Assembly (NCBI RefSeq): GCF_008086045.1
Contig: NZ_VSEY01000020.1
Location: 1 to 64,000 of the forward strand
DNA length: 64,000 nt
Direction: 5' to 3'
DNA from: Nonomuraea sp. PA05
Lineage (GTDB): Bacteria; Actinomycetota; Actinomycetes; Streptosporangiales; Streptosporangiaceae
In this document: positions 24,302-32,638 of the stretch, piece after piece
Numbering within the stretch: position 1 is the first letter of the stretch
Layout: every line of letters starts with the position of its first letter
Notes under the pieces: model-generated
What the model was told of the DNA's origin: nothing
What the model saw: the letters and a program-made list of their open reading frames with translations, nothing else
Databases searched by the model: none
Translations under genes and position numbers: made by a program

Positions 24302-25063
24302 GTGGTGCGGCGCGCGATCCACCTGATCGAGGAGGTCGACTTCCGGCCGATGAACTCCAGGCGCCCGCTGGAGTACCTCACCTGGCTGACCCGCTACAAG
24401 CGCGAGGACGCGGAGCGCACCGCCCCCGAGCTCACCGCCGGGATGTCCATCAGGTCACGCGAGATCGACCTCGTGGGCGCCTTCTACGCCGTCGGCATCA
24501 CCGGCCACCCCCAGTTCAAGGCCGTCACGCTGTGGGACTGCCACGGCGGCTGGGACGGCGGCTGGCGGCAGATGATGGAGATCTACCAGGGCGTGGACGA
24601 GCGCCTGTTCCTGTCCGACATCGACGACCTGCGCTTCTCCGCCTACTCGAGGCCGCTCGGCGCCGTGCCCGGCTGCCCGCCGCTCGCCGAGGCGCCCGCC
24701 GCCGAGCTCTACCTCTTCGAGAACGCCCGCGTCCGCCCCGGCGCCGCGCTCGACTACCTGCACGCCGTACGCACCGAGCGGGCCCCGCTGCTGGCCGAGC
24801 ACGGCCACACCCTCGTCGGCCTGTACGAGGTGCTCTTCTGCGACACGGAAGCGGTCACCGTCTGGGCCGTCTCCCTCGACGACCACCTGGCCACCCAGCG
24901 CGCCAGGGACGCGGCGCTGGGCCTCGACGACGAGATCGAGCCGGATTCTCGGCTGTTGGACTGGGGAAAACGCGCGCGCGACTACCTAGAAGGCCGCTGG
25001 CGTGAGACGCTTCTGGCACCGTTCCCCGGCTGCCGCCTGGCACCGAGGACCCCACCGGGTTAG
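24302..25063 (+). CDS. NIPSNAP/EthD-like dimeric alpha-beta barrel protein
   Basis: 253 residues. Two halves of ferredoxin-like type can be seen: the first around SIRSREIDLVGAFYAVGITG and VTLWDCHGGWDGGWRQMMEI, the second around ELYLFENARVRPGAALDYLH and TLVGLYEVLFCDTEAVTVWA. Such proteins bind or modify small metabolites and are frequent accessories in degradation pathways. No catalytic residues can be named. GTG at 24302, with GTG at 24305 equally possible given GGAGGAGG just upstream. Preceded by a palindrome shared with other catabolic promoters in this window. Confidence 0.6.
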   Translation: MVRRAIHLIEEVDFRPMNSRRPLEYLTWLTRYKREDAERTAPELTAGMSIRSREIDLVGAFYAVGITGHPQFKAVTLWDCHGGWDGGWRQMMEIYQGVDERLFLSDIDDLRFSAYSRPLGAVPGCPPLAEAPAAELYLFENARVRPGAALDYLHAVRTERAPLLAEHGHTLVGLYEVLFCDTEAVTVWAVSLDDHLATQRARDAALGLDDEIEPDSRLLDWGKRARDYLEGRWRETLLAPFPGCRLAPRTPPG

Positions 25064-25083
25064 CGTCGGCTGCGGAGGTGGCC

Positions 25084-25986
25084 ATGACGGACTCCTACCT
25101 GTACAACGGGCAGAGCCCAGACGACCATGTCGCCTCGTGCCCTGACTGCAGTGCCGCCATCGCGCTGCTCGACAGGCCGCCCGAGACGGCCGTCGAGCCG
25201 CCCGCGTCGCTGCGCGAGGCCGTGTTGTCCATGGCGCGCCGGCGCCGCAGCCCGGCCGTGGTGCCCGTGGCGACGGTGGCGGTCCCGTACGCTGAGCAGG
25301 TCGCGCTCATGGACGACCTGCTGGCCGACCTGAGCGCGCCCGACTGGGAGACGCCGATCGCCAAGCACGGCACGATCAGGGGCGTGGTCGAGCACCTGGC
25401 CGCCAACGACGCGACCGTGGCCGCGTTCATGGGCGTGGCGGGCGCCGGCGTGGTCACGCTGCCCGTGCCGATCCACCGGCGCTGGCGCGAGCAGGCCGGG
25501 TCCCTGCTGCAGCGGGTCTCGGCAGGCAACGAGGTGCTGCTGGGCGTCGAGGTGGCGCTGGCGGGCACCAGCCCCACCCCGGTCCGCGCGCCGCTGCGCC
25601 AGGTCATGATCCAGCGCACGTTCGAGACGTGGACGCACGCCGACGACATCAGGGCCGCCACCGACCGGTCCAGGGCCGAGCCCCGGCCCGAGCACGTGCA
25701 CATGATCGCCGAGTTCGGCCTGGCCATGCTGCCGGCCGCGATGAAGGGGCCGCGCCGCGACGTCTCCGCCACCATCGTGCTGACCGGCCCGGGCGGCGGC
25801 ACCTGGACGATCCCGCTCTCCCCGACCTCCGACCACGTCGGCGTGCTCGTCTCCGCCGACGCCGTCGAGTTCTGCCGGCTGATGGCCAACCGGTTGCCGC
25901 CCGACTGCTTCCCGTACGCCGCCGAGGGCGACCCCGCGCTCGCCCGCGACCTGATCCGCGCCGCCGCGACGCTGGGATGCGACTGA
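25084..25986 (+). CDS. Fusion of zinc anti-sigma (ZAS-like) segment with mycothiol-dependent MDMPI/DinB-type domain
   Basis: 300 residues. Residues 15-22 carry H-x3-C-x2-C (DDHVASCPDCS), the core zinc/thiol motif of ZAS anti-sigma factors such as RsrA. From about residue 60 the protein is a mycothiol-dependent maleylpyruvate-isomerase-like domain with metal ligands His104 (VVEHLAAND) and E181-x3-H185 (FETWTHADD), followed by the C-terminal MDMPI part. ATG at 25084 has GGAGG five bases upstream. Its stop overlaps the start of a region-2-only sigma factor by one base. Linking a thiol-sensing motif to a mycothiol enzyme suggests a redox or electrophile sensor; that function is inferred. Confidence 0.75.
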   Translation: MTDSYLYNGQSPDDHVASCPDCSAAIALLDRPPETAVEPPASLREAVLSMARRRRSPAVVPVATVAVPYAEQVALMDDLLADLSAPDWETPIAKHGTIRGVVEHLAANDATVAAFMGVAGAGVVTLPVPIHRRWREQAGSLLQRVSAGNEVLLGVEVALAGTSPTPVRAPLRQVMIQRTFETWTHADDIRAATDRSRAEPRPEHVHMIAEFGLAMLPAAMKGPRRDVSATIVLTGPGGGTWTIPLSPTSDHVGVLVSADAVEFCRLMANRLPPDCFPYAAEGDPALARDLIRAAATLGCD

Positions 25987-26246
25987 TGAGCGACATGGAC
26001 CTGTGCGCACGACTGACGGCCGGCGACCTCGACGCGCTGGCCGACGCCTACGACCAGCACGGCCCGTACGTGTACGGCGTCGCCGTCAAGGTCACCGGCA
26101 GCCAGACGTACGCGGAGGAGGTCACCCAGCACGTGTTCACCGCGCTCTGGGAGCGGCCCTTGTCCTACGACCCCAGCCTGGGGTCGTTACGGGGCTGGCT
26201 GGTGAGCAGGGCCCTGCACGAGTCGGCCTTGCGCACGAAGGTCTAG
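25986..26246 (+). CDS. Truncated ECF sigma factor (region 2 only)
   Basis: 86 residues. Matches sigma-70 region 2 of ECF factors: LARLTAG-like start (LCARLTAGDLDALADAYDQH), YAEEVTQHVFTALWERP for core binding and promoter melting, and SLRGWLVSRALHESALR for region 2.4. Region 4, needed for -35 recognition, is absent: TAG ends the frame and a convergent gene begins four bases later. Translationally coupled to the ZAS-MDMPI gene (TGATG). It could be a decayed sigma or a dedicated small partner of the upstream protein. Confidence 0.75.
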   Translation: MSDMDLCARLTAGDLDALADAYDQHGPYVYGVAVKVTGSQTYAEEVTQHVFTALWERPLSYDPSLGSLRGWLVSRALHESALRTKV

Positions 26247-26250
26247 CGGG

Positions 26251-26829
26251 TCAGACGGGGGCGTTCCAGGCCGTGAGCACCGGCTCGGCGTGCTCGAAGC
26301 CGAGCCGCGAGTAGGTGCCCGTGTCCAGCTTCAGCAACCTGCCGTCCTCCGGCGCCAGGCGCAGCCAGCGGGCGGCCAGCACGCGCAGGAAGTGCCCGTG
26401 CGCCACCAGCGCCACCCGCCCCTCCACCGCCCTGGCCCGCTCGATCACCCGGTCGGCGCGCGCGCCCACCTGCGCCGCGCTCTCGCCGGGATGCTCGGCG
26501 TCACCCGGGATCACCCCGTCACGCCACAGGTACCAGCCGGGCCGGGTCTCACGGATCTCCGGCGTGGTGATCCCCTCGTAGCCGCCGTAGTCCCACTCCC
26601 ACAGGTCGGCGTCCACCTGGAGCTGCGACAGCCCGGCCAGCTCCGCCGTGCGGCGGGCGCGCTGGGCGGGGGAGACGAGCACCAGCTCGAACGGCTCCTT
26701 GGCCAGCGGCGCCAGGGCTCTGGCCTGCTCCTCGCCGTGCTCCGTCAACGGCAGGTCGGTACGCCCGGTGTGCCTGCCCGCCTTGCTCCACTCGGTCTCG
26801 CCGTGCCTGAGCAGCAACATCTCATTCAT
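26251..26829 (-). CDS. Histidine phosphatase family protein
   Basis: 192 residues with the phosphoglycerate-mutase-like fold. Catalytic RHG motif is at the N-terminus (LLLRHGETEWS), followed by GRTDLPLTEHGEEQA and the second catalytic His in VALVAHGHFLRVLA. Acidic proton donor region WEWDYGGYEG is typical of the broad-specificity phosphatase branch. ATG at 26829 chosen; an in-frame ATG lies four codons upstream. Physiological substrate unknown. Confidence 0.88.
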   Translation of the reverse strand: MNEMLLLRHGETEWSKAGRHTGRTDLPLTEHGEEQARALAPLAKEPFELVLVSPAQRARRTAELAGLSQLQVDADLWEWDYGGYEGITTPEIRETRPGWYLWRDGVIPGDAEHPGESAAQVGARADRVIERARAVEGRVALVAHGHFLRVLAARWLRLAPEDGRLLKLDTGTYSRLGFEHAEPVLTAWNAPV

Positions 26830-26856
26830 GCGTCCCATCATCCGGCACGGCCCGGC

Positions 26857-27768
26857 TCAGCCGGTGGCCAGGTCTTCCACGACGGGTTCGAAGGTGTCCA
26901 GGTCCCGCTCGTGGTGGAGCACGAAGTACGAGACGTCGTGCTCGTCGCGCCAGTGGCGGATCTTGTCGGCGATGTCGTGCCGGGTGCCCAGCAGCACCTG
27001 CGGCGTCTCGTCCAGCGCGGCGCTGTCGGCGGCGCTCCACGTCTCCTCCGCTTTCCGCTCGCCCGCCTGGATCACGCTGGTGCCCAGTTCGAGCCGCGCG
27101 TACCGCTCGCCGGCGGCCTCGCGCACGGCGGCGAGCTTGCCGAGGAGTGCCGGCAGCCCGCCGTCGCGCAGGTCGGGCCCGCTGCCGTCGGGCTTGACCC
27201 GCATCCCGATGTTCACCACGTCGGCCTCCTCGGCCGCCAGCCGCAACATCCGGGCGCCGCCCGCGCCGATCACCAGCGGCGGCCCGGGCCGCTGGAGGGG
27301 CTTCGGCTGCTGGTCGAGCCCCGAGATCCGGTAGTGCCGCCCCTCGAAGCGGAACGGCCCCTCGCCCCAGAGCCCCTTGAGCACGGCCAGGGCCTCCCGC
27401 AGCCGCTCGACCCGGACGCCGGGCGGCTCCAGCGCGAGGCCCGCGCCCGTGTAGTCGCCCGCCATCCAGCCGGTCCCGATGCCGACCTCCAGCCGCCCCT
27501 CCGACAGTAGATCGAGCGTGGCCGTCTCCTTGGCCAGGACGGCCGGGTGCCGGAAGTCGTTGGCGAACACCAGCGTGCCCACCCGCAGCCTGGTGGTGGC
27601 GCAGGCCGCCGCCGTGAGCGCGGCGATGGGCGCGAACCTGGGGCCGACGAGGTGGTCGGGGACGAGCAGCACGTCGAACCCGGCCCCTTCCAGCCTCCTG
27701 GCCTTCTCCGCCCACGCCTTGCCCGACCCGGCCTCCCTGACCACCGCTCCGAACCTGATCCGCCGCAC
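26857..27768 (-). CDS. LLM-class F420-dependent oxidoreductase
   Basis: 303 residues, luciferase-like monooxygenase TIM barrel of the F420-dependent TIGR03621-like group. Markers: start MRRIRFGAVV, FDVLLVPDHLVGPRF, RLRVGTLVFANDFRHPAVLA, GRLEVGIGTGWMAGDY and PLVIGAGGARMLRLA. GTG at 27768 is preceded by GGGAGGCGGC. It is divergent from the PhyH operon, and the palindrome at 27826 lies between the two starts, so joint regulation is plausible. Likely reduces or hydroxylates a pathway intermediate with F420. Confidence 0.88.
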   Translation of the reverse strand: MRRIRFGAVVREAGSGKAWAEKARRLEGAGFDVLLVPDHLVGPRFAPIAALTAAACATTRLRVGTLVFANDFRHPAVLAKETATLDLLSEGRLEVGIGTGWMAGDYTGAGLALEPPGVRVERLREALAVLKGLWGEGPFRFEGRHYRISGLDQQPKPLQRPGPPLVIGAGGARMLRLAAEEADVVNIGMRVKPDGSGPDLRDGGLPALLGKLAAVREAAGERYARLELGTSVIQAGERKAEETWSAADSAALDETPQVLLGTRHDIADKIRHWRDEHDVSYFVLHHERDLDTFEPVVEDLATG

Positions 27769-27823
27769 GCCGCCTCCCGCCAAGTGCCTGCTCCGATCAT
27801 TGTGGCGTACGAGCCGGGGGCTT

Positions 27824-27837
27824 ACCAAGCGCTTGCT
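27824..27837. promoter_or_regulatory. CAAG/CTTG palindrome, site 2 (putative TetR-type operator)
   Basis: ACCAAGCGCTTGCT, centred on the perfect 10-bp palindrome CAAGCGCTTG at 27826-27835, ends about 20 bp before the PhyH start. It fits the pattern A-n-CAAG-nn-CTTG-n-T, which as I recall is the shape of the KstR2 TetR operator. It lies in the intergenic region shared with the divergent LLM oxidoreductase. Confidence 0.6.
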
Positions 27838-27857
27838 TTAGGTGCCAGACTGGGGTC

Positions 27858-28625
27858 ATGGAGATCCCGGTGCGTCAGGCCACCGACGACGAGGCGGCCT
27901 TCTTCGCCGAGCACGGCTGGGTGCGGCTCGGCCGCCTGGTCCCGCCCGCCGTCGCCGCCGACCTGCGCGAGCGGGCCACGGGCTACCTGGAGGCACGCTC
28001 CAAGCAGCACCAGACGCTCGTCGACCAGGCGTTCGGGCAGTCCAGGGACATCGCGGCCGGTGACGAGGCGTTCGGGGCGCTGACCATGAGCCCCGCGATG
28101 GGCCGCACCGCCGCCCGGCTGCTGCGCGGCGTCCGCGCGGTACGCGTCCAGGTCACCAACCTGCTCGTCAAGGAGCCGGGCGAGCACGGCGCCACCGAGT
28201 TCCACCAGGACTTCCCGTGGATGCCGATGGACCGCTCGGCCATGCTCACCGTCTGGCTGGCCCTGTCCGACGTGCCGGCCGACATGGGCTCGCTGCGCTT
28301 CTACGACGGCTCCCACCGCCACGGCCTGCTCGGCCGCAGCTTCACCCGCCCCGGCGACGACCAGCTCACCCAGCACCCCTGGCTCAAGGAGCTGGAGCTG
28401 TCGCCGCCGCTCGACCTCAAGGCCGGGGACGCGACCGTGCACCACGCCCTGACCGTGCACGGCGCCCCCGCCAACCGCCGCGACACCCCCCGCCTGTCCT
28501 TCACCGCCACCTACTTCGACGCCGACGCCCTCTACACCGGCCTGCCGTACCAGCAGACCGACGGGCTCGGGCTGCGCGTGAACCAGCCGTTCGAGCACGA
28601 GAGGTTTCCGTGCCTGAGACCGTGA
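27858..28625 (+). CDS. Phytanoyl-CoA dioxygenase (PhyH) family protein
   Basis: 255 residues, Fe(II)/2-oxoglutarate-dependent dioxygenase fold. Metal triad: His116 and Asp118 in FHQDFPW and His201 in TVHGAPAN; the 2-oxoglutarate-binding Arg follows in RDTPRLSF. The N-terminal FFAEHGWVRLGRLVPPAVAA is the usual PhyH opening. Likely hydroxylates a small substrate. First gene of a tightly packed run with a PTE-like hydrolase, P450, SDR and Gfo/Idh oxidoreductase. Confidence 0.88.
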   Translation: MEIPVRQATDDEAAFFAEHGWVRLGRLVPPAVAADLRERATGYLEARSKQHQTLVDQAFGQSRDIAAGDEAFGALTMSPAMGRTAARLLRGVRAVRVQVTNLLVKEPGEHGATEFHQDFPWMPMDRSAMLTVWLALSDVPADMGSLRFYDGSHRHGLLGRSFTRPGDDQLTQHPWLKELELSPPLDLKAGDATVHHALTVHGAPANRRDTPRLSFTATYFDADALYTGLPYQQTDGLGLRVNQPFEHERFPCLRP

Positions 28626-29569
28626 GAGGCCCGGTCGCCGACCTCGGGGCGACGCTCATGCACGAGCACGTCTTCGGGCTGAGCCCGGAGATCCTGTGGA
28701 ACTGGCCCGACATCCCGGAAGGCTGGGACCTGGAGGAGCGGGCGCGCGAGGCGGCGGGCAAGCTCGACGCGCTCAAGGCCGCCGGCGTCGACACCATCGT
28801 CGACCTCACCGTGGTGGGCCTGGGCAGGTACGTGCCCGCCGTCCAGCGGGTGGCCGAGCTGACCTCCGTCAACATCGTGGCCGCCACCGGCCTCTACACC
28901 TACGACGCGCTGCCGCCGTACTTCGGCAACCGCGGCCCCGGCTCGTTGTTCGGCGGGCCGGACCGGCTGGCCGAGTTCTTCGTCAGGGACCTCACCGAGG
29001 GCATCGGCCGCACCGGCGTCAAGGCCGCCATCCTGAAGTGCGCCTCCGACCACCTCGGCCTGACCAAGGGCTGCGAGCGGGTGTTCAGGGCCGTCGCCGA
29101 GGCGCACCTGGAGACCGGGGCGCCGATCACCACGCACTCCCACAGCGCCTCCAGGGGCGGGCTCGGCCAGCAGAAGCTGCTCGCCTCGCTGGGCGTGGAC
29201 CTCGGGCGGGTCGTCATCGGGCACGCCGGCGACTCGACGGACGTGGCCTACCTGGAGGAACTGGTCGCCAACGGGTCGTACCTGGGCATGGACCGGTTCG
29301 GCATCGAGACGATCAGCCCCTTCGAGGACCGGGTGGCGATCGTGGCGGAGATGTGCGCGCGCGGGCACGCCGGCCGGATGGTGCTGAGTCACGACTCGTA
29401 CTGCTTCAACGACCGCTTCGACGCCGCCGTCGTACGGGAGCGGCATCCCCGCTACCACCTGCTGCACATCTCCCGCGACGTGCTGCCCGCGCTGCGCGGG
29501 CGGGGCGTCACGGACGACCAGATCCACCAGATGCTCGTCGTCAACCCGGGGAGGATCTTCGCACCATGA
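28610..29569 (+). CDS. Phosphotriesterase/lactonase-family metal hydrolase
   Basis: 319 residues. Unlike the PTE-like protein at 7635-8555, all metal positions are present: HxH in TLMHEHVFG, the carboxylated Lys in AAILKCASD, His in ITTHSHSASR, His in VVIGHAGDSTD and Asp in MVLSHDSYC. In such clusters it would act as a lactonase or ester hydrolase. GTG at 28610 is preceded by GAGAGG and overlaps the PhyH end by 16 bp; the P450 start overlaps its stop as ATGA. Confidence 0.88.
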   Translation: MPETVRGPVADLGATLMHEHVFGLSPEILWNWPDIPEGWDLEERAREAAGKLDALKAAGVDTIVDLTVVGLGRYVPAVQRVAELTSVNIVAATGLYTYDALPPYFGNRGPGSLFGGPDRLAEFFVRDLTEGIGRTGVKAAILKCASDHLGLTKGCERVFRAVAEAHLETGAPITTHSHSASRGGLGQQKLLASLGVDLGRVVIGHAGDSTDVAYLEELVANGSYLGMDRFGIETISPFEDRVAIVAEMCARGHAGRMVLSHDSYCFNDRFDAAVVRERHPRYHLLHISRDVLPALRGRGVTDDQIHQMLVVNPGRIFAP

Positions 29570-30759
29570 TCGAGGACTTCGACGTCGGCGCCGACTGGCA
29601 CGTCGCCGACCCGTACCCGTTCCTGGCCGGGCTGCGCGAGCGGGCGCCGGTGTTCCGCAGCGAGCACCTGGGCGCGTACGTGCTGACCAGGTACGCCGAC
29701 GTGCGGGCCGCGTACGGCGACCCCCGGCGCTTCTCCTCCCGGGGCTCGCTGACGATCTCGCGCAGCCTAACCCAGGAGACCCGCGAGAAGCTGGGCGAGC
29801 ACGGCTCGTTCCTGTCCAGCTTCGTGGCGAACGTGGATCCGCCCGACCACACGCGGCTGCGCCGGTCGGTGTCGAGGGCGTTCACGCCGCGCGCGGTGGC
29901 GGCCATGGAGCAGCGCTTCAGGCAGTTGAACGAGGACCTGCTCGACCGGGTGGCGCCACGCGGGCGGGCCGACTTCGTCAGCGAGATCGGCCACGAGCCG
30001 TCCGTCAAGCTCACCGCCCGCTTCATCGGCGTGCCGGCGGCGGACGAGGCGTTCGTGCAGGCCCGCGTCAAGGACTGGTTCCAGCTCTTCCTCTCGCCGC
30101 AGCCGCCGCGGCGGCAACTGGAGCTGGCCGACGGTTTCCTGACCTACCTCGACTACGTGGACCGGCTGGTCGCCGCGCGGGCCAAGGACCCGCAGGACGA
30201 TTTCACGTCCCTGATGACCGCGCTGATCGGCGTCGAGCTGTCGCACCGCGAGGTGGTGGAGCTGATCTCCACGATCCTGCTCGGCGGCAACGACACCGTG
30301 CCCAACCAGCTCGGTAACACCGTCCTGCGCCTGCTGCGCGAGGGCGCCTGGCCGGTGCCGCCCGAGCTGGTCGCGAACGCGTCCGAGGAGTGCATGCGCA
30401 TCGACGGCGCGTCCCTGGGCTCCTTCCGGTACGCGGCCGAGGACGTCTCCCTGCACGGCGTGACGATCCCGCGCGGCGCGCTCGTGCTGCTGTCCACCGA
30501 CTCGGCGGCCCACGACGGGACGGTCTTCCCCGACCCCGGCCGGTTCGTCATCGACCGGCCGAACGCCGCCGAGCACCTGGTGTTCGGGTACGGCATCCAC
30601 TTCTGCGTGGGGGCCGCGCTGGGGCGGCTGCAACTGCGTACGGCGCTGGAGGTGCTCGGCGGGCGGCTGCCGGGGCTGCGGCTCGCGCCAGGCCAGGACA
30701 TCGCCTACCGCAGGTCCATCGTGGGCCGTGGCCTGACGTCCCTGCTGGTGGAATGGTGA
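29566..30759 (+). CDS. Cytochrome P450
   Basis: 397 residues, normal bacterial class I length. Heme-binding loop FGYGIHFCVGAALGRLQ with the Cys near residue 347; I-helix STILLGGNDTVPNQ carrying the Asp-Thr pair but Gly-Gly-Asn instead of the usual AGxDT start; K-helix ExxR as EECMR. The C-helix DPPDHTRLRR is present. No ferredoxin or reductase gene is adjacent. Sits between the PTE-like hydrolase and an SDR with 4-bp overlaps on both sides, so the proteins probably act on one pathway. Confidence 0.92.
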   Translation: MIEDFDVGADWHVADPYPFLAGLRERAPVFRSEHLGAYVLTRYADVRAAYGDPRRFSSRGSLTISRSLTQETREKLGEHGSFLSSFVANVDPPDHTRLRRSVSRAFTPRAVAAMEQRFRQLNEDLLDRVAPRGRADFVSEIGHEPSVKLTARFIGVPAADEAFVQARVKDWFQLFLSPQPPRRQLELADGFLTYLDYVDRLVAARAKDPQDDFTSLMTALIGVELSHREVVELISTILLGGNDTVPNQLGNTVLRLLREGAWPVPPELVANASEECMRIDGASLGSFRYAAEDVSLHGVTIPRGALVLLSTDSAAHDGTVFPDPGRFVIDRPNAAEHLVFGYGIHFCVGAALGRLQLRTALEVLGGRLPGLRLAPGQDIAYRRSIVGRGLTSLLVEW

Positions 30760-31559
30760 GCGGGCGCTTCGACGGCAAGGTGGTGCTGGTGACCGGCGCC
30801 GGGTCCGGCATCGGCGAGGCCTGCGCGGCCCGCTTCGGCGCCGAGGGCGCCTTCGTCGGAGCCCTCGACGTGCGCGCGGCCGGCGCGCGGGCCACCGCCG
30901 CCGCCATCCGCGCCCACGGCGGCACCGGGATGGCGCTGACCTGCGACGTCTCCGACGAGAAGCAGGTGCAGGAGGCGGTCGCGACGCTGGTGGCCTCCTT
31001 CGGCAGGGTGGACGTCCTGCACTCCAACGCGGCCGTGTTCGAGCCCGGCGTGTACGGGCGGGACCGCGAGCTGGAGACGCTCGACGTGGCCGTCTGGGAC
31101 CGGACCATGGAGGTCAACCTGCGCGGCGCCATGCTCATGGTCAAGCACTGCATGCCCGTCATGCCCGATGGGGGCGCCGTCGTCCTCACCTCGTCGGTGT
31201 CCGCCCTGGTGGGCGACTCGGTGCACGCCGCCTACGGGGCGTCGAAGGCGGCCCTGATCGGTTTCACCCGGTACGTGGCGACGATGTACGGCTCGCGCGG
31301 CATCCGCTGCAACGCGGTCGCGCCCGCCCTCGTCCTGACCCCGAACGCGCGGCGCGCCATGACGCCCGCGCAGCTCGCCGACAAGGAGGCCGAGCGGCTG
31401 CTGCCGTGGGCGTGCTCGGTCGAGGACGTCGCCAACCTGGTGGCCTTCCTGAGCTGCGAGGAGTCCCGCTGCCTGACGGGCCAGACCCTGGTGATCGACT
31501 CGGGGACGCTCGCCCACCGGCCGCAGCACGCGGTTGAGCGGTGGCGCTCGCGGCCGTAG
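30756..31559 (+). CDS. Short-chain dehydrogenase/reductase (SDR)
   Basis: 267 residues, classical SDR. Cofactor motif TGAGSGIG near residue 14, NAG-equivalent HSNAAV, catalytic Ser in VLTSSVSALVG and YGASK (Tyr160, Lys164). GALDVRAAG after the second strand suggests NAD preference through the Asp. GTG start overlaps the P450 stop (GTGA). Probably oxidises an alcohol produced by the P450 or PhyH enzyme. Confidence 0.92.
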   Translation: MSGRFDGKVVLVTGAGSGIGEACAARFGAEGAFVGALDVRAAGARATAAAIRAHGGTGMALTCDVSDEKQVQEAVATLVASFGRVDVLHSNAAVFEPGVYGRDRELETLDVAVWDRTMEVNLRGAMLMVKHCMPVMPDGGAVVLTSSVSALVGDSVHAAYGASKAALIGFTRYVATMYGSRGIRCNAVAPALVLTPNARRAMTPAQLADKEAERLLPWACSVEDVANLVAFLSCEESRCLTGQTLVIDSGTLAHRPQHAVERWRSRP

Positions 31560-31569
31560 GTTTGCGGCT

Positions 31570-32439
31570 ATGGACGATCTTGCGGGGCCGGTGGCGGTAG
31601 GGCTGATCGGGGCGGGGCCGTGGGCGCGGATGGCGCACGTGCCGATGCTGGCCAAGGGGCCGCACACGCGGCTGGCCGGCGTGTGGGCGCGCAGGCCGGA
31701 GGCGGCGGCCGAGCTGGGGGCGCCGGTGTTCGCGACGGTCGAGGAACTGTTCGAGCACTGCGAGGCGGTGGCGTTCTGCGTGCCGCCCGCCGTGCAGGCC
31801 GAGTACGCCGTCCGCGCCGCCCGCGCGGGCAAGGCGCTGCTGCTGGAGAAGCCGCTCGCCGACACCGTGCGGAACGCCGAGCGGGTGGCCGCGGCCGTCG
31901 CGGAGGCGGGCGTGGCGTCCCAGATGGTGCTGACCCTCAGGTACGCCCCGCAGACCCGCGCGTTCCTGGCCCGCTGCGCCGAGATCGGCCCGTTCGGCGG
32001 CCACGCCGCGAACATCTCCGGCATCCTCCTCGGCGACCACCCCTTCGCCACCCCGTGGCGGCGCGCGCACGGCCCCCTGCTCGACGTCGGCCCGCACCTG
32101 ATCGACGTCCTGGACGCCGCCCTGGGCCGCGTCACCGGCGTGCGCGCGCACGGCCGGCCGCTCGGCTGGATCGGCCTGCTGCTCGACCACGAGGGCGGCG
32201 CCGTCAGCGAGGTGTCCCTGTGCATGACCGCCGGCGGCGACCAGCCTCCGCAGACGATCGCCGTGTACGGCCGCGCGGGCGCCGCCGTCCTGCCGCACTT
32301 CGAGGAGGACCCGCTGGAGACGATCGCCGAGGAGTTCGCCGCCACCGTGCGCGCGGGCGGCGGGCACCCCCTCGACGCCGCCCACGGGCTGCGGCTGCAG
32401 CGGATCATCGCCGAGGCGCAGGCCCAACTCGCCCCTTGA
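31570..32439 (+). CDS. Gfo/Idh/MocA-family oxidoreductase
   Basis: 289 residues. N-terminal Rossmann fold VGLIGAGPWARMAHVPML and the family motif EKPLA (LLLEKPLAD) identify the family; the second domain includes HGPLLDVGPHLIDVLDAALG with the catalytic-type Asp/His pattern. Ten bases separate it from the SDR stop, so it probably belongs to the same operon. Sugar-like or polyol-like substrates are usual. It is followed directly by the cobalamin riboswitch. Confidence 0.88.
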   Translation: MDDLAGPVAVGLIGAGPWARMAHVPMLAKGPHTRLAGVWARRPEAAAELGAPVFATVEELFEHCEAVAFCVPPAVQAEYAVRAARAGKALLLEKPLADTVRNAERVAAAVAEAGVASQMVLTLRYAPQTRAFLARCAEIGPFGGHAANISGILLGDHPFATPWRRAHGPLLDVGPHLIDVLDAALGRVTGVRAHGRPLGWIGLLLDHEGGAVSEVSLCMTAGGDQPPQTIAVYGRAGAAVLPHFEEDPLETIAEEFAATVRAGGGHPLDAAHGLRLQRIIAEAQAQLAP

Positions 32440-32461
32440 CGCGGGCGGCATCTGGGGCATT

Positions 32462-32590
32462 GATAACGTTTGTCCGATGCGCAGAGCGCAGCGAAGTCCG
32501 GTGTGAGTCCGGCGCTGTCCCGCAACTGTCATAGCCAGGTCGCCTGCCTCCGCGCTGACGTCATCAACCCTCGTGGAAAAGGGTGATCCG
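32462..32590 (+). promoter_or_regulatory. Cobalamin (AdoCbl) riboswitch
   Basis: The conserved B12-box core is clear: GAAGTCCGGTGTGAGTCC from 32493, then GCTGTCCCGCAACTGT ending at 32529, followed by GCCAGGTCGCCTGCC at 32534-32548. A further hairpin, ATCAACCCT (32562-32570 region) with AGGGTGAT ending about 32587, could be the expression platform. It precedes btuF by about 50 bases and should repress the operon when adenosylcobalamin is plentiful. Boundaries are approximate. Confidence 0.9.
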
Positions 32591-32638
32591 TCGCTCAACG
32601 CGGGTCTCTCGGTTCCGAACAGTGTGAAAGGACTTCTC

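Noticed and set aside
26003..26314. Alternative frame restoring sigma region 4 after the region-2 protein
   Set aside because: The overlapping frame shows no region 4 helix-turn-helix, so a simple frameshift does not explain the truncation.
27824..27837. Firm assignment of the palindromes to KstR2
   Set aside because: Only the motif shape fits; no cholesterol-ring degradation genes or kstR2 gene are present, so the regulator is left unnamed.
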